NCBI GenBank assembly: GCA_024663395.1
Contig: JANFAH010000004.1
Location: forward strand, 2,852,001-2,916,000
From: Pisolithus tinctorius
Lineage: Eukaryota > Basidiomycota > Agaricomycetes > Boletales > Pisolithaceae
DNA: 64,000 nt
Direction of reading: 5' to 3'
This document shows, in pieces, positions 20,912 through 29,700 of this stretch. Position numbers and translations under genes: made by a program. The number at the start of each line of letters is the position of its first letter. The stretch's first letter is position 1. The notes beneath the pieces are model-generated. The model made no database searches and was not told the DNA's origin. It saw only the letters and a list, made by a program, of their open reading frames with translations.

Positions 20912-21734
20912 TAGGGAAGATGGACATTTGCAGCGAATTGCGGTCGCGGAACAAGAGACTACGACGAACTGCAAGCAAAGGACATGTGGAGGAATCGACA
21001 TGTGGCTACTGATGTCTGGAAGAGAAGAAGACGAAGTGAGTTCGAGTAGGCGAGATGGCGAGCAGTATGCGAAGATTGAGGAGGGGCGAGGCTGGCCAGA
21101 ACAACGAAGTCGCACACAGTGTATTCGAGGCGATGTGGATTCAGACACCGAGCCCGAGCGCTCGTTTTTGTCTTCTGTTTTTATGACGATCTACTCACAA
21201 ATCTACAGGTCTAAGGTACTCGACCGAGTCGAGGCGCAGTCGCTGATATCCGAAGGGAAAGAAGATGGCGCGAGTTCGCGAGCAGAGTGCGAAGACCAGG
21301 TGACGAAGCTCAGGAAGGAGAATTACGAAGTCCAGGTGCCCCGTTTAGCTATAATTCAAACACTATCTACTGCGAGCTACAGGTACCATAGCACGAAGGA
21401 AAAGGCGGTCGATAGGGATGGTCGGCCCGAGGCCGTCCACCGGCTCTTACCACCAAGACTCCATCCATCCAACTGCGAGGTGGAAGGCCAGCATTCGAGA
21501 TCCAAAGAAGTCAGTGCCTGTACCCACCGGGGTCGAAAACCTATCTTCGAAGCAGGTTCGAGGGTCTACAGGGCTAAGGTGACAGGTTTTATTAGAGCTC
21601 GAACATATGCTACGTTGAAGTACTTGGTTTCTAGCCGTGAAAAAGTAGTGAATGAAGATGGGCGACTCAAAGTCGCTCAGCGACACTTAGAGCAAGGGCT
21701 TCGGCCACCAGACGAAATACCGGATGAAGTATGA
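19188..21734 (+). CDS. Element A 848-codon repetitive frame
   Basis: The frame is open from the ATG at 19188 to 21734. The translation has repeats of 60-85 residues, each with a hydrophobic/aromatic core such as FYLRLLYSRKNR, YYLHLSYSRDGR or FYLQLQRFREYR, separated by T/R/E-rich linkers. There is no known domain. The aromatic cores are exactly the 48-nt intron-like segments, and since 48 is a multiple of three the frame stays open whether or not they are removed. Two readings are possible: a repetitive protein with optional exon-like cores, or a spliced message whose unspliced form happens to stay open. The C-terminal part (after about 20950) is E/R-rich, without clear repeats. Confidence 0.5.
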   Translation: MTTTRPSADQWPYKIDCAVRWRRSATDADTELDSSRFQFGFRTLYLNLCYSRADRYLRRSTTEELVTAIQETTAIYEQMSHGRMTRLVRWLQFGLRPQSSGVRDPTSMDTEPNGLRFYFRLKSFYLRLLYSRKNRSARRRSSDIQAAAIQGTTTTVGLSADKRPYEVGGAVRWERCAMSTGTELDGSKGKRLSTTNSNDRDTKKMTTTATTVTATTTTTRLEADWWPCKAGTAVHWERGAMSTGTGLDSPGFCFDSGMYYLHLSYSRDGRQLRRSATSVPAIKTQESMLERHRRSSRIRHPTNMEMEPDDSSFYFCFITFYLQVHFSRIDNKSGERMQQLTERRAKPRGVTRRTFGVTLRTCTQELLQKAARQWNSGSEQEARCTRSFEATPVGPEGPSFMFRFQAFYLQLQRFREYRHLQGIEESTANYERSMTRQMRRIWFDLQQQVSKLQRDACNARSIKALPSGLDSPKFSFLLGAFYLWPHRFRKDKVLPAVEESLSYKMSAVRRSGFMGRRVVERLCEATRTQVITERWSFEATESSRRRGNIEDSRTGLDSSDFHFDLRTFYLHPRYSREDGHLQRIAVAEQETTTNCKQRTCGGIDMWLLMSGREEDEVSSSRRDGEQYAKIEEGRGWPEQRSRTQCIRGDVDSDTEPERSFLSSVFMTIYSQIYRSKVLDRVEAQSLISEGKEDGASSRAECEDQVTKLRKENYEVQVPRLAIIQTLSTASYRYHSTKEKAVDRDGRPEAVHRLLPPRLHPSNCEVEGQHSRSKEVSACTHRGRKPIFEAGSRVYRAKVTGFIRARTYATLKYLVSSREKVVNEDGRLKVAQRHLEQGLRPPDEIPDEV

Positions 21735-22564
21735 GAAATCGAGGGCGCGCATGCACAGCGAGTCGAGACTGTGAAAATAGGAATGGGACGGGTGGATGGA
21801 GCGAAGGTCCCGGTGAGCGTATATATATAGTTTTTCTTTCGTTTGAGTTTTGCTTCGAGCGATGTCGTTCAACCGAGTCGTGCTAACCTTCGGGTGATTC
21901 TACTCACCCCGACTTATAGTTTCGAGTACCATTGTTTTTTCTTGGTGCTAAATCGTCTTAAGGACGAGCAGTAGTCGAGAGCACATATGTGTATAAGGAT
22001 ACTAAATACATGACTGATCGAGATTTGTTTTAGGTACATATATATGTCTTTGAGCTGCCTCGTAGAGGGCCAGCGTCCGCTGTACCAGCTGTGGCGCTGC
22101 GTCACACCACGTTACCGTTCGCACAGAGACTGTGCCTCGAAGAGCAGTCCTTGACTCGCTCCACACTCGATTTATTACTCACTTGTTCACTTGCCTGGAG
22201 ATTATCTCCGTCGTCTTTTGGGTTCAAGGTTTGGGCCTTGAGGGGAGTGTTTGAGAGGCAGGGTGTGAGTTCGAGAAGTCAGGTGGCATCTGCGTGCAGA
22301 GAGGGTATGTTCGAGGGCGAGAAGTTTGAGGACTGAGAGTGGTTTTTTTTTTTTTCTGCGAAGTTGGGAGTGGATCTTGGGAGAGAAGGGAGTCATGTTC
22401 GAGTAGCGAGAAGGTTAGAGGGCAGAGAGTCGTGTTCGAGGGGCACGAGGGTAGAGAGCGAGGGAGGTATGTGGCGAGGTCAAGGGAAGCAGATGCGAGG
22501 GCGAGGATGTTCGTGTGAGGAGGAGAGCGACCGAGGACGGTCGAATTCTAAACCACCCCTCGGA
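21735..22564. other. Element A 3' internal region
   Basis: No supported gene. It contains stretches homologous to element B 35690-35890: CGTCTTAAGGACGA, the TATA-like ACATATATATG at about 22034, and CACTCGATTTATYACYCACTTGTTC. It is followed by a G-rich segment. The last bases before the LTR are pyrimidine-rich (ACCACCCCTCGGA), not a classical polypurine tract. Confidence 0.5.
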
Positions 22565-23027
22565 TGTAGGGAACGAGTTCGAGTTCCCTAGGAGAATCCG
22601 TCTTGGTCAGGAGTTTAGGGGTGGAAGGACTTGTTTTGTTTCTTGCCTTTGTTTTTGTGTTTGTACCCCTGGACTTGGTGACGAGCAGCTGCGTCGCTGA
22701 CTAAGTGCGTGTGCTGTGTTCGCGCGAGTTCAGTTTACCATAACAACAAGTACATGTCACAGGCCCTCAGAGTAGGGTGATTTAGTCTCGCATTTCGGCG
22801 AGTTTTTGAAGTTAGATTTATTACTTTGGGGAGTACCCAAAGTGCCAGGAGGACTGGCAAGAGTATTAGACAGGCACAGCTAAGTATCTTTTTTTTCTAG
22901 TTCGCAATTTTTACTTTTTTACTACACTTCTTTCTCCAGAGAGAACCTCCCTTTTGGGTCGAGCACTAAAACTCGCCCATTACTGACTATTACCATTATA
23001 GGTATATCTATTTTACCTATTCCTACA
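22565..23027 (+). repeat. Element A 3' LTR
   Basis: 463 bp, matching 16498-16961 almost throughout, followed by the target duplicate ACGG. It ends only 70 bp beyond the stop codon of the KDZ accessory gene. Confidence 0.9.
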
Positions 23028-23096
23028 ACGGTAAGGAAGATGTACGCAAATGGCAACATATAAGCTTGGAACACACCCAGAGGCTAGAACGGCAGG

Positions 23097-24820
23097 CTAC
23101 TCAGCAGCGGACTCAGACTTTGTGGTGTTGCCAGGACATGGTGGAAGAGGAGTAGCGCCAACAGCAACTTCTGGGACAGTGCCAGTCTGGCCGACAGGAG
23201 CGGGGTCAGGGCGGAAGTGAGAATCCTCATACCCTCCCCCGCCGAAGTAGTAATCTGGCGCACGAGCGAGAGCGACATGCTGGATGTTGTAGTTGGGACA
23301 TCCCACATTACTAGTCTGTTGCTGTGGCATGGCTGATGGCGCGCCCTCCATGTACGATCCATAAGATGGACGGCCAGGTGGTGGATATGGGGGAGGATAG
23401 GGAATTGCTGGATGGTTGTACCATCCTCCATGCATGACGGTGTTGTAATTGTAAGGTACCCCCGGCATCTGCCATGGTGGGATACCTGGCCCAGGGAGCC
23501 ACTTGGTGAAAGTATGTTGCTGCGATAGATGATTGAACTGCATAGCATGGAGAGGGTGAGGTACATTGTAAGTGATATGTGGGCCACCAGGGCCCAAGGT
23601 CAAACTCGAATGCACGCCATGAATGGAATGTGGACCGGTTTGCCGAGCATTGTCAACCTCACTTTCTGTTGTAGGTAGACATCCTTCCTCAGCTGCACAG
23701 AGCCTAGCAGATGCGGTATGTGAGACTTCATTGGATGTACTGGGAATATCCGGCTTGTCTGGGAACACATGAAGCTGAAGGTTGAATGGCTCTTGGTCGC
23801 TTCCTAAGTGGGCTTTACCTTGCACAAGACACGGTGCCAGGCACTTGGTATGTGTTGTCGGAGACCCTTGTCCGGTGGCAGGGCCACTAGTATAGCCTGA
23901 GAAGAACCCTCCATCTGGCCCATCATCCTCACCGATGAAGAGATCAGCAGCGGCACGAGTGACAGGGGTGGAGGGAGCTAGCCAGGACAATAAGTGGTCA
24001 TTAGCAGCATGCACATAATGTTGAAAGTGACGGAGCTTACCTGCGTTCGGTTTCGCGTCAGATTCGTTGAGTACTTGTGTGGCCTCAGGGACTGAAGTGG
24101 ACGTGACATTGGAAATGGTAGAAGTATCCGATGCTTCATTGGGGACGGGGATCGCGGAAACAGGGACAGAAGTATTGTGCAGAATGCCAGGAGTCTCACG
24201 GGAATCGGTGATGTTAGAAATGGAAATGCCGCACATAACTCCAGAAGCGTTGGAGCCAGCGGCGATGGCCGATGTAAGGTTTGCAGTGTCAGCAGACACC
24301 TTGCCAGGGTCTGAAGTGGTAGATTCAAGAGTTTTCTGTGCAGAACTGGTGGCGACAATGTGACAAGTGGTGTCTGAAGTAATAGCAGGGACAAGCACCT
24401 TCACGATATTGGTAGTCCCCTTGCGAGGCTCTGGAATGTTAAGCCGAGCACTTTCAGTGATGATACGATCAGTGAGATCTGACATAATGGGAGGGACGAA
24501 CTTCTTCGTAGTGCTGGTGGAACCCTTGCGAGGCTCCAGAATGTCAGATCGAATACTCTGCTCTGCCATACCATCCACTTGACCACCGTCTGACGAAATG
24601 CACATCAGCAATGATGGAATACGACAGCTGGCCTGGCTACTCTTCAAAACTTTCGACGTCCTCGCCTTGCTTTGCTTAGATGTCTTTACTTTGCACTTGC
24701 AGGAAAGTGGTTCTTGCTCATAGTCAGACATATCCGCAACATGCCTCGCCTTGCTGGCAGCCTCACCATCTTCCATCTCAACATCACTGGCTACACTGTT
24801 GTCGTCCTGGGCATCCACAG
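23097..24820 (-). pseudogene. KDZ accessory gene, 3' part
   Basis: About 573 codons, ending at the stop at 23097. There is no ATG at its upstream end: the frame runs straight to the edge of element B at 24820 and continues on the far side at 36714. Removing B and one copy of its 4-bp target duplication gives an uninterrupted frame (FHPADAQDDN across the junction). The protein part starts acidic, has imperfect repeats around EPRKGSTSTTKKFVP and EPRKGTTNIVKVLVP (about 24540-24400), is then Ser/Thr-rich, and ends Pro/Gly/Tyr-rich (for example PYPPPYPPPGRPSYGSYMEG). It is probably a disordered nuclear or DNA-associated factor of the transposon; function unknown. Confidence 0.65.
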
Positions 24821-25284
24821 TGTAGGGAACGCGAACCTTTTCCCTACGAGAAGTCGCGCTTCTGTTGGGTTGAAGGGAAGGTTTGAGGGGGAAGGATGAG
24901 AGAGTCGAGGAGGATTCGGGCTTAGGGGTTGTGGCTGAAAAGGGACTTGGTGTCGAGACATAGGGAGCTGACTAAGCGCGCGAGTGGTCATGGCGCGTGC
25001 CACGTCACTTAACAACTACGGTACAGCACGGACAAAATACTGTACTAGTCATCACGGCCTACTAGGAGTCTTGCTGGGAAGAGCAAAATTCACTACTTCA
25101 GCTCTTTTCTGCCAAGGTTCTTCTTTAGAGTCAAGAATTATATTCTCGGGCGAGTTCCCTTTGCGTTCGTCTAAAGTACTTACCCTGCATCCAGACCGAA
25201 GCCACTTCAGGGTCGACCCGACTCGAACGGAACCTACCTCTTCCGAAGTCGGAGTTCTTGGCCAACAGAAAACACTATCTTACA
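24821..25284 (+). repeat. Element B 5' LTR
   Basis: 464 bp. It opens with an inverted repeat TAGGGAA / TTCCCTA (24823-24829, 24840-24846), as in element A although the rest of the LTR differs. It differs from the 3' LTR at about nine positions, eight of them CpG versus TpG/CpA. Confidence 0.9.
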
Positions 25285-25286
25285 CT

Positions 25287-25303
25287 TGGAGCCCACCGCG
25301 AGG
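25287..25303 (+). promoter_or_regulatory. Element B primer-binding site
   Basis: TGGAGCCCACCGCGAGG, 2 nt after the LTR, identical to the site in element A. Confidence 0.7.
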
Positions 25304-25733
25304 GGCTTCAACCGACAAACAGGAAGTAAAGTACAACCTCAGGCGAACGGCAGCTAGGGTTGCCCACAAGGAGAGACATAAGAAAGCGAAAGAGGCGCTC
25401 AGAGCAAGGAAGAAAGCAACGCCTCCCCGTTTAGCTAAGTCATCTCTTGAGAAGCTCCCCACTGAAGTTCCTCTTCCAGAATCACTGGAACCGGAAGAGC
25501 CGAAACAGATACGAGAACCCACCTTCACGGAATACCGAACACCAGCGCTGGTCATCGGATCAAACTCAGAAACATCGTTCGGTTCGACAGAAGAAGCAGC
25601 GAAGCTCCTACAAGAACCACCTTCACCACTCACGGAGTTACCCCTCACAGCATTCATAGAGGAGTCCGAAGACGTTCCATTTTCCATTCCTACATTTACA
25701 GGAGCAAAAGTTGATACTACTGGCTTAGAGGAC

Positions 25734-27281
25734 ATGTACGAAGCGATCTGGGACGACGGGCGACCGACGAGCTTGTCGAGGTTCACGATGCCTAAGAAAG
25801 AAAAGGAAGAAGAATTACCGCTGTTTACGACCTACTGGGACAAAGGAAAGGAAAGGGCGACAGAGCAGCCGCCTGACAGAATCTACGTCAACGAACCAAA
25901 AGCTGCGGTCCACCGAGGATGGACCAGAGAAAGGTCGAGAAGCAGAGGAAGGTTGCCCTCGAGGTCGAGACATAGGTCGGGACGTAGGGAGAGGTTGTCC
26001 TCGAGGTCGAGGTCGAGGCACGAATACAAGTACAGATCGACTTCCAGGTCGGGTTATAGAATGAGGCACAGGTCGAAGTCCCGTCGCCACGGACATAGAA
26101 GGTCGGACAAGTCGAGGAGTAGACGCCGTAGGAGGTCCTACTCCACAGACAGTTCATCGAGCGACTCGAGCGAGGAAGAAGAAAGAAGAAGGTATCACAG
26201 GCGCAAGGAGAAAAGACGTGAGAAGGAACGTCGCTCGAGATATAGATCTCCGTCTACGGAAGCACGGGAGCCGAGGAGGAGAACGGCCCAGCCAGAAGAA
26301 CTGTCTGAAGGGCAACATATCCTTAGGCTTCTCGGACAAGGCGCCCTGGCATCTGACAAACCCAAGCCGCTCGAGAAAATGCCCTCTAGGTCTTCGGACA
26401 AAGTGCCCAAGTTTTCAGGGAAAACAGCTGATCTGGTTCGTTACCTGGAAGAAATTCATCACCTGTGTAAGAAGGCAGGGTGTACAGACGAGTATGAGTG
26501 GCCGAAGTGGGCCATATGGTACCTGGACAACGATACGGCGAACTTGTGGACGCAACTTTTAGAAGAGACGACAGGTAGATGGGACGAGTTCGTGGAAGTG
26601 CTGGCGAATGTGTACCCAGGCGCAGGAGAACGAGAGAAGAGATACGTTAAAGCGGACCTGGTCGATCTCGTTCGAGTGCAATCCAGGAAGGTTATAGCGA
26701 CGGAAGAGGACCTCGGAGAGTATCTTCGACAGTATGAGACCATAGCAGGCTATCTTAACAGACGCTACAAGCTCACTCAGGAGGACTACGACGGTTACTT
26801 CTGGGAGGGCTTGGATCCGGAACTTCAGAAAGATACACTCGAAAACCTGAAGTTTAGAAACGGCTTACGCGATTCGGATGACCCCTGGCCTATGAACAAG
26901 GTCCTACGAGAAATAAAAGAGTTGCTGAGGCACGGGTACCATATGACGAGAAGCCATGCTGCGAGGAGGGGTGTCATTCAGTTATCGCCCGGAGAGGAAG
27001 CCGGGAGGATAGCGCACGATTTGGTCCAGAGGCAGCCTCAGGTTCGGGCAGAAGCACAGGCCCAGAGAAGGGCAGCGCCTGTACCGGCCAGAAACGTTGT
27101 CGAAGGAGCACGTGAACCGCCTCGAGAAATAATTTGCTTTTTCTGTTTCCTTCAAGGACACCGCACGAGGACTTGTCACATGTTGGAAAGATATCGCGCG
27201 GCTGGCAGGTGTGTCGTCGAAGACGATAGGGTAAAGTTCAATGATGGTGTTACGCTGCGCTCACATAGTTCCCTCTTCTAG
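25734..27281 (+). CDS. Element B Gag with RS-rich region and zinc knuckle
   Basis: The frame is open from within the 5' LTR; the first ATG after the primer site is 25734, giving about 515 residues. Order: acidic N-terminus; a long Arg/Ser region (about 25930-26250) with many RSRS dipeptides, like the RS domains of splicing factors; capsid core (PKFSGKTADLVRYLEEIHHL onward, about 26400-26950); C-terminal knuckle CFFCFLQGHRTRTC (CX2CX4HX4C, about 27136-27177), typical of nucleocapsid. If an upstream non-ATG start is used, a basic segment (about 25320-25440) is added. It is the best preserved frame of the element and is related to 17199-18281. Confidence 0.8.
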   Translation: MYEAIWDDGRPTSLSRFTMPKKEKEEELPLFTTYWDKGKERATEQPPDRIYVNEPKAAVHRGWTRERSRSRGRLPSRSRHRSGRRERLSSRSRSRHEYKYRSTSRSGYRMRHRSKSRRHGHRRSDKSRSRRRRRSYSTDSSSSDSSEEEERRRYHRRKEKRREKERRSRYRSPSTEAREPRRRTAQPEELSEGQHILRLLGQGALASDKPKPLEKMPSRSSDKVPKFSGKTADLVRYLEEIHHLCKKAGCTDEYEWPKWAIWYLDNDTANLWTQLLEETTGRWDEFVEVLANVYPGAGEREKRYVKADLVDLVRVQSRKVIATEEDLGEYLRQYETIAGYLNRRYKLTQEDYDGYFWEGLDPELQKDTLENLKFRNGLRDSDDPWPMNKVLREIKELLRHGYHMTRSHAARRGVIQLSPGEEAGRIAHDLVQRQPQVRAEAQAQRRAAPVPARNVVEGAREPPREIICFFCFLQGHRTRTCHMLERYRAAGRCVVEDDRVKFNDGVTLRSHSSLF

Positions 27282-27289
27282 AAGCTTAC

Positions 27290-27720
27290 GTACTTCGTTC
27301 GCCGCCCCGCCCCGCCTCCTGAGGCGTTCCGTCCCCTCGCTAGCCACTGCCTACGCAGTTGGGCTCGCGTTCTGTATGTTTCCTTTCACTTCGCTTATGT
27401 CAGTTTCCCCTTCTTTGGTAGACCCCTGTCTACCCCGCGTTGTACTATAACCGGACGGTTACGTCCGTTCCCCCTTCCCTCCGTGATCCGCTGGTGGCCC
27501 TGATCCACGCGGTCACGCGACACGTTCACCCCGGGTGAACGCTCCACCCTTGACTCGTATACGCGGTTAGTCCCTCCTTACCTGTGCTCGCTCACCCCCG
27601 TGTGTTCCTGCCCGCAGCAGGGTCACCTTTGCGCCCTCTGTCTTGGGACTCGGGTGAGCGGCCACACTTGTATTCGAATGTTTGACCGTAGGTACTGTAC
27701 GAGCGTATATAAGCCCACAT
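27290..27720 (+). promoter_or_regulatory. Probable internal promoter of element B
   Basis: A gene-free gap between Gag and the protease frame. It has GC-box-like CGCCCCGCCCCGCCTCC (27300-27320), pyrimidine-rich tracts and a strong TATA box, GTATATAAGCCC, at 27702-27713. It lies about 255 bp before the first ATG (27966) of the next frame. A start near 27735 would give a separate message for protease/Pol. Inferred from sequence only. Confidence 0.5.
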
Positions 27721-27965
27721 GTACCGTACCGGTCCCTCATTCGAAATCTACTTTGCAACCACCCTTAGCTCTGCGCGCTGTACCAACAAGGACTCGCCAG
27801 TATCCCTTCGGTTGGCCAAGACTAGTGTCCCGCCGCTAGTGAAGTTAACATACGCGTCACTTCTTGCGCAGTCACGTGCTTGTGCTATACTCGCACTCGA
27901 TTCGTGACGCGATACGAGTCGTCGGCATAACAGACGGCACGCGCGTTCCTCGAACGGACGAGCCG

Positions 27966-29276
27966 ATGTACCAGTTGATAGATGAATGGATGGCAAGGGA
28001 CAGGAGGAGGAGAGAGGAGCAGCAAGCACCCATCGTTCGCATCGAGCACGAAGAGGATCCTCCGACGAACGTGAATATGTTCGTAGCAGTGCACAACGCC
28101 TTCCAATACGTCGAGAGAGCTAGGATCGAAGAGTATGTTTCAGAAGGAGAGGATACGGCCGAGGAGGTCATCTCGGAGACGGAGTATGAAGCGCGACGGG
28201 CAGGAACAGAACAGGCACTCGCAGCAGCTCGAAGGGAAGAGAATAAGCAGCAGCGAAAGACCCCGAAGTTTGATGGGGTAGCAGTACCTGGGCAAGAGAG
28301 ACGAACAGCGACCTCGACAGCGGAACAACCAGGACCTAGTCGGTCTGGCTCGACGCACGCTCCCAAAGCAAGCCTGAAGGACAAGGGAAAGCAACCAGAC
28401 AGAAGTGCCAGCGGGTCGCAAGGACCTACCTCTGTGCCAAAGACCCAGCCGCACATCACGGAAGATCAAGATGCGGGAAAGAGAGGTTATAGGTATACGA
28501 GTCTGTTCGAAGACCCTACAGCAGCGATGAGGGTTTTGAACCAGTACTTGGACCAGGCTGTTATGATTCCAGGAAGGGATCTACTCGCTATCAGTCCGGA
28601 CATTCGGAGAGAGTTCAAGGACAGAGCAATGACGAAGAGAGTAGCACTCGGTGCAACCTTCTCGGGCGCGTCGGATATGTTAGAAGGGTTACCGCAGTCG
28701 GTTGATGTGAGGGCGTTTGAGTGTGGTGTAGGAGAAGAGAGGTACGCGCAGACAGATTCGATGCCACTTACGATGGTAGAGGTCGAGCTGGCTGGGAAGG
28801 TCACGCTTGAAGGGATTCTCGACAGCGGTTCGCAAATAGTGGCCTTGCGACAGGAAATCGCTGAAGTTTTGTGTCTCCCCATCCCCATCGAGAGAGATAG
28901 CCAAATCATTATGGAAGCCACGAACAAGTCGAAGGACGAAACGCTGGGCCTGGTGCGAGATGCTTCGCTCAGGATCGGACCAGCGGAAGTGCAAGTGCCG
29001 ATTCAAGTCGTCAAGTCGGCTCCCTTCAATATCCTTCTGGGCAGGCCGTTCCTATGCGCGATTCGGGCTAGGACACAAGACTTTAGGAACGGACAACAGA
29101 CGCTCGAGTTTACGGATCCGGAGACAGACAAGAGGATCCAGATCTCACCGCGACCGAGAAGGTCCCTCGCCCAGTACCCTCAGTTTAGAGACACGGTGTT
29201 GCAGAGGGAGTATATACGGAGGATGGGGCGCAAACCCCATAAGATACAATGTCGAACGCAGGACGAGGGTTTTTAG
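27966..29276 (+). CDS. Element B retropepsin (aspartic protease) frame
   Basis: About 436 residues from the ATG at 27966. The N-terminal half is charged, helical and then disordered (rich in S, P, G and T). The C-terminal half is a retroviral-type protease: LEGILDSGSQIVAL holds the catalytic D-S-G (about 28805-28845), and FNILLGRPFLCAIR (about 29025-29066) is the second hallmark segment of the fold. Retropepsins cut Gag-Pol during particle maturation. The frame is intact, separate from Gag, and preceded by its own TATA box, which suggests it is not made by Gag frameshifting. Confidence 0.75.
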   Translation: MYQLIDEWMARDRRRREEQQAPIVRIEHEEDPPTNVNMFVAVHNAFQYVERARIEEYVSEGEDTAEEVISETEYEARRAGTEQALAAARREENKQQRKTPKFDGVAVPGQERRTATSTAEQPGPSRSGSTHAPKASLKDKGKQPDRSASGSQGPTSVPKTQPHITEDQDAGKRGYRYTSLFEDPTAAMRVLNQYLDQAVMIPGRDLLAISPDIRREFKDRAMTKRVALGATFSGASDMLEGLPQSVDVRAFECGVGEERYAQTDSMPLTMVEVELAGKVTLEGILDSGSQIVALRQEIAEVLCLPIPIERDSQIIMEATNKSKDETLGLVRDASLRIGPAEVQVPIQVVKSAPFNILLGRPFLCAIRARTQDFRNGQQTLEFTDPETDKRIQISPRPRRSLAQYPQFRDTVLQREYIRRMGRKPHKIQCRTQDEGF

Positions 29277-29317
29277 ACTTCGTCCAGGACTTGAATAGCC
29301 AGTGAGGAGATGTTTCG

Positions 29318-29689
29318 ATGGGATCGGCCACCCCTGTAAGGCTGGGATATCTCGCTCAGCCTATAGCAGTATATAAGAACGAAGCAAGTACATACGTCTC
29401 GGACTTCGACTCGCAGTTTCAAGATATAACTGAAAACAGAAAACAAGAATCAACATTAGACATAGAGGCGACCGGCCATAGAGTTTCTTTTAGATCGAGC
29501 ATGAATAACGCACTGACTTTTCCCGCAGGTATAGAAATAGAATCGCAAGATGTTTATCGCAAGGACGCAGGACAGTACCGAAGAGATGAATCCTTTCGTA
29601 AGGGACGCGAAGAAGGAAGAATGGATATAAGCATCGAGGAGAAGGTCGAAGTGAAGAAACAGAGATTGAGTGCCCAGGGGCGAAACTGA
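29318..29689 (+). CDS. Element B small frame between protease and polymerase
   Basis: 123 codons from the ATG at 29318, rich in charged residues, with no recognisable domain. It contains an intron-like 3' end at about 29515-29530 (CTGACTTTTCCCGCAG). It may be a linker that a spliced or read-through message joins to Pol. Confidence 0.35.
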   Translation: MGSATPVRLGYLAQPIAVYKNEASTYVSDFDSQFQDITENRKQESTLDIEATGHRVSFRSSMNNALTFPAGIEIESQDVYRKDAGQYRRDESFRKGREEGRMDISIEEKVEVKKQRLSAQGRN

Positions 29690-29700
29690 AAGGTTACAAG

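Larger units (their letters stand above)
16498..23027 (+). mobile_element. LTR retrotransposon A, non-autonomous, Gag-bearing
   Basis: Two nearly identical LTRs (16498-16961 and 22565-23027) begin TGTAGGGAAC and end CCTACA. They are flanked by a 4-bp duplication ACGG (16494-16497 and 23028-23031). A primer-binding site follows the first LTR. The interior encodes a Gag-like protein related to that of element B, a second frame of 200 codons and an 848-codon repetitive frame. No protease, reverse transcriptase, RNase H or integrase motif is present. It therefore looks like a TR-GAG/LARD-type element moved by a helper, plausibly the B family. The near-identical LTRs mean a fairly recent insertion. 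Confidence 0.85.

Noticed and set aside
22091..22700. Plus-strand frames just before and inside the element A 3' LTR
   Set aside because: They run across the LTR boundary, are low in complexity and have no counterpart in element B.
25815..26410. Long minus-strand frames opposite the Gag RS region
   Set aside because: They are mirror translations of an Arg/Ser-rich repeat; the plus-strand frame has the Gag core and zinc knuckle.
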